Source: Variovorax sp.
GTDB taxonomy: Bacteria; Pseudomonadota; Gammaproteobacteria; Burkholderiales; Burkholderiaceae_C
Direction: 5' to 3'
NCBI GenBank assembly: GCA_028292145.1
Contig: JAQGMX010000113.1
Coordinates: forward strand, 1 to 7,758
Length of the DNA: 7,758 nucleotides
The translations under genes and the position numbers were made by a program. The notes under the pieces were generated by a model that saw nothing but the letters and a program-made list of their open reading frames with translations, had not been told where the DNA came from and made no database searches. Below, in pieces: positions 1 to 7,233 of this stretch (positions are counted from its first letter, which is position 1; each line of letters opens with the position of its first letter).

Positions 1-164
1 TCACGCCCGATCGTCGTGCGGCCCTCGATCACGCAGTGCGACGCGACGGTCGTTCCGGCAGCGATCGTCACGTGCGGCCCGATGACCGAAAACGGCCCCA
101 CGGTCACTGTCGGATCGATCTGCGCCAGCGGATCGACGAGCGCCGTCGCATGGATCTGCGTCAT
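1..164 (-). CDS. lpxA: LpxA, UDP-N-acetylglucosamine acyltransferase (N-terminal part only)
   Basis: Only the first 54 codons are in the window; the gene runs off the low-coordinate edge. LpxA transfers a 3-hydroxyacyl chain from ACP to the 3-OH of UDP-GlcNAc, the first step of lipid A synthesis, in the cytoplasm as a homotrimer. The visible protein starts MTQIHATALVDPLAQI and continues with regular hexapeptide repeats of left-handed beta-helix type, including GPFSVIGPHVTI at about residues 23-34, which matches the start of known LpxA proteins (GPFCIVGPHVEI in E. coli, from memory). The catalytic His, near residue 125 in E. coli, lies outside. The ATG at 162-164 is 19 nt after the fabZ stop; no strong Shine-Dalgarno is visible, so translation may be coupled to fabZ. 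Position directly after lpxD-fabZ supports LpxA over another hexapeptide acyltransferase. Confidence 0.93.
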   Translation of the reverse strand, partial: MTQIHATALVDPLAQIDPTVTVGPFSVIGPHVTIAAGTTVASHCVIEGRTTIGR

Positions 165-183
165 GCTGTCGTGCGTACGCGAA

Positions 184-630
184 TCAGTTGATCTGGCGCA
201 TGGCGCACATCAGCGTCGCCTCGCACGCAAGCTCGGTGCCGACGAGCGCACGACCCTTGAACTTTGAAATTCCCGCTTTCATGCGGTCGATCTCGACTTC
301 GAGCGTCAACTGATCGCCCGGCTCGACAGGCCGCTTAAATCGCGCGCCATCGATGGCCGCGAAGTAATACACGGTGTTGTCGTCCGGCACGATGTCGAGC
401 GAATGGAACGACAGCAGCGCAGCCGCCTGCGCCATGGCTTCGAGCATCAGCACGCCCGGCATCACCGGACGATGCGGGAAATGCCCGTTGAAGAACGGCT
501 CGTTCATCGTGACGTTTTTGAGCGCCTTGATGCGCTTGCCCTTTTCCATTTCAAGCACGCGATCGACGAGCAGGAACGGATAGCGGTGCGGAAGCAGTTT
601 GAGAATCTGGTGAATGTCGAGCGTCGTCAT
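184..630 (-). CDS. fabZ: FabZ, 3-hydroxyacyl-[ACP] dehydratase
   Basis: A 148-residue protein, full length for FabZ. It removes water from 3-hydroxyacyl-ACP in the fatty acid elongation cycle and works in the cytoplasm on a hot-dog fold. The N-terminal LLPHRYPFLLVDRV (residues 12-25) is the family hallmark. The catalytic pair is visible as His50 in NGHFPHRPVMPGV and Glu64 in MLEAMAQ. FARFKRPVEPGDQL-like sequence (ARFKRPVEPGDQL, in the second half) is also typical. The ATG lies 6 nt after the lpxD stop, with an AGGA Shine-Dalgarno inside the end of lpxD. FabZ competes with LpxA and LpxD for 3-hydroxyacyl-ACP, so its place between them links phospholipid and lipid A synthesis. Nothing looks unusual. 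Confidence 0.97.
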   Translation of the reverse strand: MTTLDIHQILKLLPHRYPFLLVDRVLEMEKGKRIKALKNVTMNEPFFNGHFPHRPVMPGVLMLEAMAQAAALLSFHSLDIVPDDNTVYYFAAIDGARFKRPVEPGDQLTLEVEIDRMKAGISKFKGRALVGTELACEATLMCAMRQIN

Positions 631-636
631 ATTTTT

Positions 637-1614
637 CTATCCTGCATCGTCTTTTTTTTCGAGCGCCTTGAGCCTGTCGCGCAGACTGTGCAGTTGCTTG
701 AGCGTGGCGGCGTTTTTTTCCCAGGCGGCATTGTCGTCGATGGGAAACATGCCGGTGTATTGACCCGGCTTGTGAATGGAGCGCGTGACCACCGTCGCCG
801 CCGAGATGTGGACGCCATCGGCCAGCGTCAGATGCCCCAGCACGATCGCGCCGCCGCCGACCGTGCAATGCGCGCCAATCACGGCACTGCCCGCCACGCC
901 CACGCAGCCCGCCATCGCCGTGTGCTTGCCGATATGGACGTTGTGGCCGATCTGGATCAGGTTGTCGAGCTTTACACCGTCCTCGATGACGGTGTCATCG
1001 AGCGCGCCTCGGTCGATGCAAGTGTTCGCGCCAATCTCGACGTCGTCACCGATGCGCACTGCGCCCAGCTGCTCTATCTTGACCCAGGTGCCTTTCGACG
1101 GCGCCAAGCCAAACCCATCTGCACCGACGACGACGCCCGGATGCAGCAGGCAGCGCGCACCGATGATGCAATCTTCGCTGACAGTGACCCGCGACTTCAA
1201 CACGGTGTTGGCACCGATCCTTGCGCCGCGCTCGACGACGCAAAAGGCGCCGATGCGCGCCGTCTCGTCGACATGCGTGTCGGCATCGATCACCGCGGTG
1301 GCATGGATGCGCGCAGACGAGTGACGTTCGTGCGTGCGTTTCCAGAGCTGGGTCAGGTGTGCAAAGTAAAGATAGGGATCGTCGACGACGATGTGCGCGC
1401 CGCGCGCGGCAGCAGCCTCCTGCATGGCAGGCGAGACGATCACACATGCTGCCTGCGAGGCGGCCAGTTCCTTGCGGTATTTCGGATGGCTCAGAAAACT
1501 GAGCGAATCCGGCGTTGCCGTCTGCAAGGGCGCGAGCCGTTCGATCGACACGCTGTCGACGCCGTGGAGTTCACCACCCAAGGCGTCGACGATCGCTCGG
1601 AGCGTCAGTGACAC
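637..1614 (-). CDS. lpxD: LpxD, UDP-3-O-(3-hydroxyacyl)glucosamine N-acyltransferase, short form
   Basis: A 325-residue protein that adds the second 3-hydroxyacyl chain (N-linked) in lipid A synthesis. Residues 1-100 form the uridine-binding domain (SFLSHPKYRKEL, 39-50), about 104-280 the left-handed beta-helix of hexapeptide repeats, and about 296-322 the C-terminal helix. VVGADGFG (162-169) and IGANTCIDRGALDDT (194-208) are LpxD hallmarks. The catalytic His is His224 in QIGHN and the second conserved His is His261. The start is GTG at 1612-1614: the in-frame codons upstream to the skp stop contain no ATG, GTG or TTG, and the N-terminus aligns well there. The Shine-Dalgarno is weak; the gap to skp is 27 nt. 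Two oddities: three hexapeptides (one coil) seem absent compared with E. coli LpxD (341 residues), and His43 stands where a conserved uracil-contacting Asn is expected. The fold motifs and operon place leave little doubt about identity. Confidence 0.95.
   Translation of the reverse strand: MSLTLRAIVDALGGELHGVDSVSIERLAPLQTATPDSLSFLSHPKYRKELAASQAACVIVSPAMQEAAAARGAHIVVDDPYLYFAHLTQLWKRTHERHSSARIHATAVIDADTHVDETARIGAFCVVERGARIGANTVLKSRVTVSEDCIIGARCLLHPGVVVGADGFGLAPSKGTWVKIEQLGAVRIGDDVEIGANTCIDRGALDDTVIEDGVKLDNLIQIGHNVHIGKHTAMAGCVGVAGSAVIGAHCTVGGGAIVLGHLTLADGVHISAATVVTRSIHKPGQYTGMFPIDDNAAWEKNAATLKQLHSLRDRLKALEKKDDAG
640..643 (-). promoter_or_regulatory. Shine-Dalgarno site of fabZ
   Basis: The minus strand reads AGGA here, 9 nt before the fabZ ATG at 628-630. 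It overlaps the last sense codon and stop codon of lpxD, so ribosomes finishing lpxD lie over the fabZ initiation site. This is one of the clearer ribosome binding sites in the window. Confidence 0.6.
652..659 (-). other. A8 tract, possible slippery site in lpxD 3' end
   Basis: The coding strand carries eight consecutive A bases, read as GAA AAA AAA (Glu-Lys-Lys), five sense codons or so before the lpxD stop. The heptamer A_AAA_AAA at 652-658 is in the phase required for -1 slippage. A shift to -1 would read past the lpxD stop to a TGA at 551-553 inside fabZ; a shift to +1 would end at a TGA at 627-629 that overlaps the fabZ ATG. No stimulatory structure was identified, so a regulatory role is only a possibility; the Lys-rich C-terminal helix alone could explain the run. 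Confidence 0.3.
712..719 (-). other. A7 tract, second possible slippery site in lpxD
   Basis: The coding strand has seven A bases read as GAA AAA AAC (Glu-Lys-Asn, residues 299-301), making an in-phase A_AAA_AAC heptamer at 712-718. The -1 frame entered here is open on through the A8 tract to 551. Evidence for use is lacking. Confidence 0.25.
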
Positions 1615-1641
1615 GCGCGACAGTCGACCGCGAGCGCAGTC

Positions 1642-2193
1642 TTACTTGCTGGCTGCTGCGGCAGGCGCAGAAGCCGTGGAACTGTTGAGCGCCTTGATCA
1701 CCTTGTCGGTGATGTCGTGCTTTGGATTGATGTAGATCGCTTCCTGCAGGATGGCGTCGTACTTCTCGGCTTCGGCAACCTGTTTGACCACGCGATTAGC
1801 CCGGTCGTACACCTGCTGAAGCTCTTCGTTCTTGCGCGCGTTCAGGTCTTCCTGAAATTCGCGGCGCTTGCGCTGGAACTCGCGATCCTGATCGACCAAG
1901 GCGCGCTGACGGGTAGCGCGCTGGCTCTCGGAAAGCGTTGGCGCTTCGCGCTCGAACTTCTCGGAAGCAATCTTGACCGCTTCGCCCTGTCCGGCAACGT
2001 CTTTTTCACGCTTCAGGAATTCGGATTCGAGCTTGGCTTGCGCAGCCTTCGCCGGCTGGGCCTCACGCAACACGCGATCCGGATTGACGAAGCCGATCCG
2101 GAAGGTCTCCTGCGCCTGGGCATGGGCCGGCACGGAAATCAGCGCGAAAAACGGAACCAGCAGCGCGCCCGCGAGACGGAACGGATGAGTCAT
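1642..2193 (-). CDS. skp: Skp/OmpH family periplasmic chaperone
   Basis: A 183-residue precursor of the Skp (OmpH) family, which as a periplasmic trimer holds unfolded outer membrane proteins in its cavity and hands them to the BAM complex. A signal peptide is clear: charged start MTHPFR, hydrophobic stretch at 8-21, and a signal peptidase I site after AHA (23-25). The mature protein opens with the family motif FRIGFVNPDRVL (31-42), giving a beta-strand, followed by a long Lys/Glu/Gln/Arg-rich helical region at about 50-150 that fits the tentacle coiled coils, then AILQEAIYINPKHDIT, the returning strand typical of the family, and a low-complexity Ala/Ser tail. The ATG shares a base with the bamA stop (TAATG), and a GGAA at 2204-2207 can serve as Shine-Dalgarno. 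The bamA-skp pairing is conserved. Confidence 0.95.
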   Translation of the reverse strand: MTHPFRLAGALLVPFFALISVPAHAQAQETFRIGFVNPDRVLREAQPAKAAQAKLESEFLKREKDVAGQGEAVKIASEKFEREAPTLSESQRATRQRALVDQDREFQRKRREFQEDLNARKNEELQQVYDRANRVVKQVAEAEKYDAILQEAIYINPKHDITDKVIKALNSSTASAPAAAASK

Positions 2194-4592
2194 TAGAACG
2201 ATGTTCCGATCTGAAATTGGAAGCTTTGCATTCTATCTTTGTAGATCGGATTGGCCGGGTCGGACAAGTCGTCCTCCTTCTGTGAGCGCACCGGCTTAGC
2301 CAGCGCGACACGCAGCGGTCCGAGCGGCGAAATCCAGCTGATGCCGACGCCGACCGAAGCGCGCAGCTTCTGCTGGGCCTTCCATTGCGCGTCGGTTTGC
2401 GTCGAACGCTCCGTGAATACGTTGCCAACGTCGAAGAAGGTGTACAGACGCAGCGTGCGATCGTTACCGGCACCGGGGAACGGCGTGCTCAACTCGACGT
2501 TGAAGATGGCCTTGCGCGTGCCGCCGAGCGCGGCTTCGGTCACCGAGTCACGCGGACCGAGCGAGTTCTGCTCGAATCCACGGATCGATCCCAATCCACC
2601 TGCGTAGAAATTCTTGAAGATCGGGTAGACGGTGCTGTTCAGCGCCTTGCCGTAGCCCAGTTCGCCGTTCAGCGCCAGGGTGTACTGCTTGCTCAGCGGG
2701 AAATACTGCTGGGCCTGATAGCTGGTCTTGACGTACTTCAGGTCGCCGCCGACGCCCCATTCGACGTTGGCGCGCTGCAGACGGCCGGTCGTGGGAACCA
2801 GCGCGCTGTCGCGATCGTCGCGTGCCCAGCCGATGGTCAACGGCAGGCCCCACTTACTGTCGTCCTGGCAGCTGGCAATGATGCCTGCCGCGTTGACCTG
2901 GCAGCCGAAATAGTCACGGTACGCCTGCGGCGTGTTCGCTGCAACGATGGTTCCCGGCTTGAAGTTGAAACGCTCCAGACCGGCGCCGAAGAAGACCGTG
3001 TCGACCTCGCTGAACGGCACCCCGAACTTAACCGAACCGCCTTCACTGACCAACGAATAATCGCCGTCTTCCGTGTAATACGGACGCGTCGTCTGATGGA
3101 AGATGCTGAATGTGCGCGAAATGCCGTCTTTGGTGAAGTAAGGGTCGGTCGCGGTCAGCGAGATCGTGCGGTAGTACTTGCTGGTGTTGACCTGCAAACC
3201 GAGGAAGTTACCGGTACCGAACACATTCTCCTGCGAGATGCCGAAGGTCAGAGAGACCTTGTCGGCACTAGAGAAGCCCGCGCCCAGCTGCAGCGAGCCT
3301 GTCGGTTTTTCGACCACGGTCACCGTCAGGTCGACCTGGTCGGGCGAACCGGGTACTTCCTGCGTGTCGACATTCACTTCGGTGAAGAAACCCAGACGGT
3401 CCACGCGGTCGCGCGACAGCTTGATCTTGTCGCCGTCGTACCAGGAAGCTTCGTACTGACGGAATTCGCGGCGCACGACTTCGTCGCGCGTGCGGTTGTT
3501 GCCACCGACGCTGAGCCGGCGCACGTACACGCGACGTGCCGGTTCGGCCTGCATGGCGATCGTCACGCGGTTGTTGGTGCGGTCGATCTCGGGGCGCGCC
3601 TCGACGCGGGCGAACGCGTAGCCGAAGGTACCGAAATAGTCGGTGAAAGCCTTCGTCGTCGCCGTGATCTGTTCGCCGTTGTACGGCTCGCCCGGCTTGA
3701 TGGTCACGAGCGACTTGAACTCTTCCTCGCGACCCAGGTAATTGCCGTCGAGCTTGACGCCGGCCACCGTGAACTTCTCGCCTTCGGTCACATTGACAGT
3801 CACCGTCAGGTCCTGACGATCGGGAGAGATTGCGACCTGCGTGGAGTCGATGCGGAACTCGAGATAGCCGCGGCGCAGGTAATAGGAACGCACCGTTTCC
3901 AGGTCGGCGTTGAGCTTTGTGCGCGAATACTGGTTCGACTTGGTGTACCAGCTCATCCAGCCACCGCTGTCCTGGTCGAACAGATCGAGCAGCGTCGATT
4001 CGCTGAAAGCCTTGTTGCCGACGATGCGGACTTCACGAATCCGTGCCGGCTCGCCTTCGGTCACGGTGAAGGTCAGGTTGACGCGGTTGCGCTCGATCGG
4101 CGTCACGGTCGTGACCACTTCGGCGTTGTACAGGCTGCGGCTGATGTACTGACGCTTCAGTTCCTGCTCGGCGCGATCGGCCAGCGCCTTGTCGTACGGC
4201 CGGCCGTCGGCGAGCCCCACTTCGCGCAACGCCTTCTGCAGCGCCGCCTTGTCGAATTCCTTGGCGCCGACGAAATCGACATCGGCGACGGTCGGCCGCT
4301 CTTCGACGATCACGACCAGCACATTGCCGCTCACGTCGAGCCGCACGTCCTTGAAAAGGCCGAGGTCGAACAGGGCACGGATCGCGGCCGAGCCGCGCTC
4401 GTCGCTGTAGGTATCGCCGACGCGCAAAGGCATCGACGCGAAGATGGTGCCCGGCTCGACGCGCTGCAAACCTTCGACACGAATGTCTCGAACCGTGAAC
4501 GGCTCCACTGCCCAGGCAGCCGTTGCCGCCAGGGCGCTGGCGATCACGGCTGCAACGCTGCGCAGACGGAAGCGATTGATTGTTGTGTTCAT
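2193..4592 (-). CDS. bamA: BamA, outer membrane protein assembly factor
   Basis: A 799-residue Omp85 protein, the core of the BAM complex that folds beta-barrel proteins into the outer membrane (E. coli BamA, 810). With the chosen ATG at 4590-4592 the protein begins with a signal peptide (MNTTINRFRLRS, hydrophobic 13-26, cleavage after AWA at 28). Five POTRA domains follow at about 32-99, 100-179, 182-270, 273-350 and 353-430; the beta-barrel fills 431-799. The loop-6 motif SIRGFEQN is present, with Arg671 at 2580-2582, and the last residue is Phe, the outer membrane sorting signal. The frame stays open upstream to 4667, but that start overlaps rseP by 38 nt and adds a poor signal sequence. 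An ATG at 4611-4613 (7 residues longer) is a fair alternative; neither has a strong Shine-Dalgarno. Cys564 and Cys575 form a close pair in a predicted surface loop. Confidence 0.97.
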   Translation of the reverse strand: MNTTINRFRLRSVAAVIASALAATAAWAVEPFTVRDIRVEGLQRVEPGTIFASMPLRVGDTYSDERGSAAIRALFDLGLFKDVRLDVSGNVLVVIVEERPTVADVDFVGAKEFDKAALQKALREVGLADGRPYDKALADRAEQELKRQYISRSLYNAEVVTTVTPIERNRVNLTFTVTEGEPARIREVRIVGNKAFSESTLLDLFDQDSGGWMSWYTKSNQYSRTKLNADLETVRSYYLRRGYLEFRIDSTQVAISPDRQDLTVTVNVTEGEKFTVAGVKLDGNYLGREEEFKSLVTIKPGEPYNGEQITATTKAFTDYFGTFGYAFARVEARPEIDRTNNRVTIAMQAEPARRVYVRRLSVGGNNRTRDEVVRREFRQYEASWYDGDKIKLSRDRVDRLGFFTEVNVDTQEVPGSPDQVDLTVTVVEKPTGSLQLGAGFSSADKVSLTFGISQENVFGTGNFLGLQVNTSKYYRTISLTATDPYFTKDGISRTFSIFHQTTRPYYTEDGDYSLVSEGGSVKFGVPFSEVDTVFFGAGLERFNFKPGTIVAANTPQAYRDYFGCQVNAAGIIASCQDDSKWGLPLTIGWARDDRDSALVPTTGRLQRANVEWGVGGDLKYVKTSYQAQQYFPLSKQYTLALNGELGYGKALNSTVYPIFKNFYAGGLGSIRGFEQNSLGPRDSVTEAALGGTRKAIFNVELSTPFPGAGNDRTLRLYTFFDVGNVFTERSTQTDAQWKAQQKLRASVGVGISWISPLGPLRVALAKPVRSQKEDDLSDPANPIYKDRMQSFQFQIGTSF

Positions 4593-4629
4593 GTGTGAAG
4601 TGGGCCAGCGCATGAAAGGCCGGCGATAG

Positions 4630-5997
4630 TTAACCAAGAAGGCGGTGAACGTCGTTGAAAAGTGCAATCGACATCATCACAAGCAAGAGCGCGACGCCGC
4701 CGCGCTGGAACCGTTCCATCCATGCGTCGGAAACGCTTTTGCCGGTCAAGCCTTCCCAAAGATAATACATCAGGTGCCCTCCGTCGAGGACCGGCAGCGG
4801 CATGAGGTTGAGGACGCCAAGGCTCACGCTGATGAGCGCAAGGAAGATCAGGTATTGCGTGAATCCGAGGCTCGCGGACTTGCCCGCGTAGTCGGCGATG
4901 GTGAGCGGCCCGCTGAGGTTCTTGAGCGATGCTTCGCCGATGACCATCTTGCCCATCATCTTGGCCGTGAGCGCCGACACCTCCCAGGTGCGAACCGCGC
5001 CCATCCACAGTCCGTCGATCGGCCCCTGCCGGACAGTGACCATTTCCGGCGGCGAACCGACATAGGAACCGACGCGCCCTACCTTGACGCCGGCATCGTC
5101 CGCCACGTCGGGCATGACGTCGATGGCCATCGAGCGGCCGTCGCGTTCGATCTGCCAGGTCTGGCTGCGCGCCTGCGCACCGTCGACCGACGCGCGAATC
5201 AGCTCACGCAGCTGCTGGCCGTCGATGACGGTCGTGCCGCCGATGCTACGCACCAGATCGCCCTGCCGAAGCCCGGCGCGATCGGCCGCACCACCGGCGA
5301 CCAGTTCGCCGATGGCAGGACGCGTCATCGGCGACAGAATCCCGATCTTGCGGAACATCTGCGCATCGGCATCCTTCGTCTCGATGCGGCTCAGCGGCAG
5401 GACGACCTGTCGTGTCGCGCCACCGTCGGCTGCGATCTCGAGCGTCAGATCGCGGCCGTCGAGCGCGCCACGCGTCATGCGCCAGCGCATGTCCTCGAAA
5501 GACTCGACCGGCGCCAGATTGCCGTCGAACCCGGCGCGAACGATGCGCTCGCCACCGCGCAGGCCGGCGCCTTCGGCCAGCGAAGCCGCCACCGGGCGCG
5601 CCAGCACCGCGACCGGCTCCTGGACGCCGATCCAGTTGACGGTCGAATACAGCGCGATCGCCAACAGCAGGTTGGCTATCGGACCTGCGGCGACGATAGC
5701 CGCGCGTGAACGCAGCGGCTGCGTGTTGAAAGCCAGATGCCGTTCTTCAGGCGCCACATTGCCTTCGCGCTCGTCGAGCATCTTCACGTAGCCGCCCAGC
5801 GGGAACGCGCCGATGACGAACTCCGTGTCCTGGCCCGGGCGCTGATTCTTCGGCTTCCAGCGGTAGAGCGTCTTTCCGAAACCGACAGAAAAGCGAAGCA
5901 CCTTCACACCGCAAGCCACGGCCACGCGGTAATGGCCGTATTCATGCACGGCGATCAGCAAGCCCAGCGCGACGACGAAAGCAACGACAGTGAGCAT
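4630..5997 (-). CDS. rseP: RseP, site-2 intramembrane zinc metalloprotease
   Basis: A 455-residue inner membrane protease. In the family model it cuts the anti-sigma factor RseA within the membrane after DegS has trimmed it, releasing sigma-E, and it also clears signal peptide remnants. The first transmembrane segment (3-17) leads into the zinc site HEYGH (18-22) with Glu19 as catalyst. FPLGGYVKMLDE (65-76) and AAGPIANLLLAI (103-114) are family motifs. Two PDZ domains occupy about 125-215 and 220-315. The third zinc ligand is Asp405 in NLMPLPVLDGGH (397-408), and a last transmembrane segment lies at about 434-447. Length matches E. coli RseP (450). The ATG follows a GAGG Shine-Dalgarno by 8 nt and is 27 nt after the dxr stop. 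Neighbour bamA fits, since unfolded outer membrane proteins trigger this pathway. Confidence 0.97.
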   Translation of the reverse strand: MLTVVAFVVALGLLIAVHEYGHYRVAVACGVKVLRFSVGFGKTLYRWKPKNQRPGQDTEFVIGAFPLGGYVKMLDEREGNVAPEERHLAFNTQPLRSRAAIVAAGPIANLLLAIALYSTVNWIGVQEPVAVLARPVAASLAEGAGLRGGERIVRAGFDGNLAPVESFEDMRWRMTRGALDGRDLTLEIAADGGATRQVVLPLSRIETKDADAQMFRKIGILSPMTRPAIGELVAGGAADRAGLRQGDLVRSIGGTTVIDGQQLRELIRASVDGAQARSQTWQIERDGRSMAIDVMPDVADDAGVKVGRVGSYVGSPPEMVTVRQGPIDGLWMGAVRTWEVSALTAKMMGKMVIGEASLKNLSGPLTIADYAGKSASLGFTQYLIFLALISVSLGVLNLMPLPVLDGGHLMYYLWEGLTGKSVSDAWMERFQRGGVALLLVMMSIALFNDVHRLLG

Positions 5998-6005
5998 GCG
6001 AGAAA

Positions 6006-6009
6006 CCTC
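6006..6009 (-). promoter_or_regulatory. Shine-Dalgarno site of rseP
   Basis: The minus strand reads GAGG, 8 nt ahead of the rseP ATG at 5995-5997, in the 27-nt gap after dxr. It supports this start, which also gives the expected N-terminal transmembrane segment only 17 residues before the zinc motif. Confidence 0.65.
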
Positions 6010-6024
6010 GGTGGTTTGAAAAAG

Positions 6025-7233
6025 TCAGGCCGCGAAACGCGTCACTGCCGCGTGCGCAGCAGCTCGGGCGATCGCGTCGATGGCGAGCAGGTCGTCCAGC
6101 GATGACGGCTTGGAAGGCGAGACAGCGTCCAAAGTTTCCATGTTGACCGCATGAATGCGATCGAATCGAAGGCGACGCGCCAAAAATGCTTCGACTGCGA
6201 TCTCGTTCGCCGCATTCAGCACAGCGGTGGTGCCGGGCGTCGCCCGCAACGTCGACCAGGCCAGCGAGAGCCCGGGAAAGAGCGCTGCGTCGGGCACGTC
6301 GAAAGTCAACGCACTCATCTGCCGAAAATCCAGTCGCCCTGCCCCGCTTTCGACGCGGTCCGGCCAAGCCAGGCCGACGGCGATCGGCACCCGCATGTCC
6401 GGCGTGCCCAGCTGTGCAATGACGGATGCATCGGTGAACTGGACCATCGAATGAATCACGCTCTGCGGATGGATTACGACCTCGATCTGCTCCGGCGTCA
6501 CGTCGAAGAGAAAGCGCGCCTCGATCACTTCGAGCGCCTTGTTCATCATCGTTGCGGAATCGACCGAAATCTTGCGACCCATGACCCAGTTCGGATGCGC
6601 GCAAGCTTCCTCTGGCGTCACGTCGACGAGCGTCTCGGGCTTGCGCGTGCGAAACGGTCCGCCGGAAGCGGTCAGGATGATCTTGTCGATGCGCTGCTTC
6701 CAGGTCGACGAATCTTCCGGCAGCGACTGGAAAATCGCGGAATGTTCGCTGTCGATCGGCAGCAGCGTGGCGCCACCGTCGCGCACCGTGCGCATGAAAA
6801 GCTCGCCGCCGACGACCAGCGCCTCCTTGTTCGCCAGCAGCAAGCGCTTGCCCGCACGCGCCGCAGCGAGACAAGGCCCCAGTCCGGCGGCGCCGACGAT
6901 CGCAGCCATCACCGCGTCGACTTCGGCATGCGAGGCGATGGTTTCCAGCGCGCCAAAGCCGGTCAAAACGCGTGTCGGGAGATCGCTTTGCAGGAGCTTT
7001 TCTTCGAGCAGCGCCGCATGCGGAGCGCTCGCCATCACGGCGAAACGGGGAGAAAACTTCGCGCACTGCGCCAGCAACTCGTCCACTTTCGTTGCGGCGG
7101 AAAGTGCAAAGACTTCGAAACGATCGGGATGTCGCGCGATCACATCGAGGGTGTTGGCGCCGACCGAGCCGGTCGAACCCAGCACCGTGACGCGCTGCCT
7201 GCAGGCGTTGTTCAACTTGCTCACCCGGTCCAA
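6025..7233 (-). CDS. dxr: Dxr, 1-deoxy-D-xylulose 5-phosphate reductoisomerase
   Basis: A protein of up to 402 residues that converts DXP to 2-C-methyl-D-erythritol 4-phosphate with NADPH and a divalent metal, the first committed step of the MEP isoprenoid pathway, in the cytoplasm. The NADPH loop GSTGSVG is at 19-25. The metal ligands are Asp161 and Glu163 in LLPIDSEHSAIFQ and Glu235 in MMNKALEVIEA. SGGPFRTR (190-197) and HPNWVMGRKISVDSATMMNK (213-232) bind substrate and contain the flexible-loop Trp216. The C-terminal helical domain includes LNAANEIAVEAFL. There is no ATG near the N-terminus: TTG at 7231-7233 (7 nt after the cdsA stop), GTG at 7222-7224 and TTG at 7213-7215 all precede the conserved region, and none has a convincing Shine-Dalgarno. 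I list the longest; the true start may be 3 or 6 codons later. Position between cdsA and rseP is the betaproteobacterial arrangement. Confidence 0.96.
   Translation of the reverse strand: MDRVSKLNNACRQRVTVLGSTGSVGANTLDVIARHPDRFEVFALSAATKVDELLAQCAKFSPRFAVMASAPHAALLEEKLLQSDLPTRVLTGFGALETIASHAEVDAVMAAIVGAAGLGPCLAAARAGKRLLLANKEALVVGGELFMRTVRDGGATLLPIDSEHSAIFQSLPEDSSTWKQRIDKIILTASGGPFRTRKPETLVDVTPEEACAHPNWVMGRKISVDSATMMNKALEVIEARFLFDVTPEQIEVVIHPQSVIHSMVQFTDASVIAQLGTPDMRVPIAVGLAWPDRVESGAGRLDFRQMSALTFDVPDAALFPGLSLAWSTLRATPGTTAVLNAANEIAVEAFLARRLRFDRIHAVNMETLDAVSPSKPSSLDDLLAIDAIARAAAHAAVTRFAA

Noticed and set aside
652..720. T runs on the plus strand as parts of an intrinsic terminator
   Set aside because: Transcription runs on the other strand, where these are A runs inside lpxD, and I see no stem directly before the T runs on the plus strand.
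403..1611. A 402-codon plus-strand frame opposite fabZ and lpxD
   Set aside because: Mirror of real genes; His/Arg/Asp-rich composition with no domain. Same reasoning applies to the plus-strand frames at 4645-5709 and 6151-7371.
2385..4598. A 737-codon open frame on the plus strand, antisense to bamA
   Set aside because: It lies wholly opposite a gene with clear Omp85 domains, its translation has biased Arg/Asp/Val-rich composition with no recognisable motif, and long antisense frames are expected opposite GC-rich genes with strong codon bias.
4593..4667. An N-terminal extension of bamA to the first ATG at 4667
   Set aside because: It would overlap rseP by 38 nt and place about 25 extra residues before a good signal peptide; the downstream ATG gives a normal precursor.
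5942..7066. A 374-codon minus-strand frame overlapping dxr
   Set aside because: Arg/Ala-rich, no motif, and shifted relative to dxr, whose own frame carries all catalytic residues.
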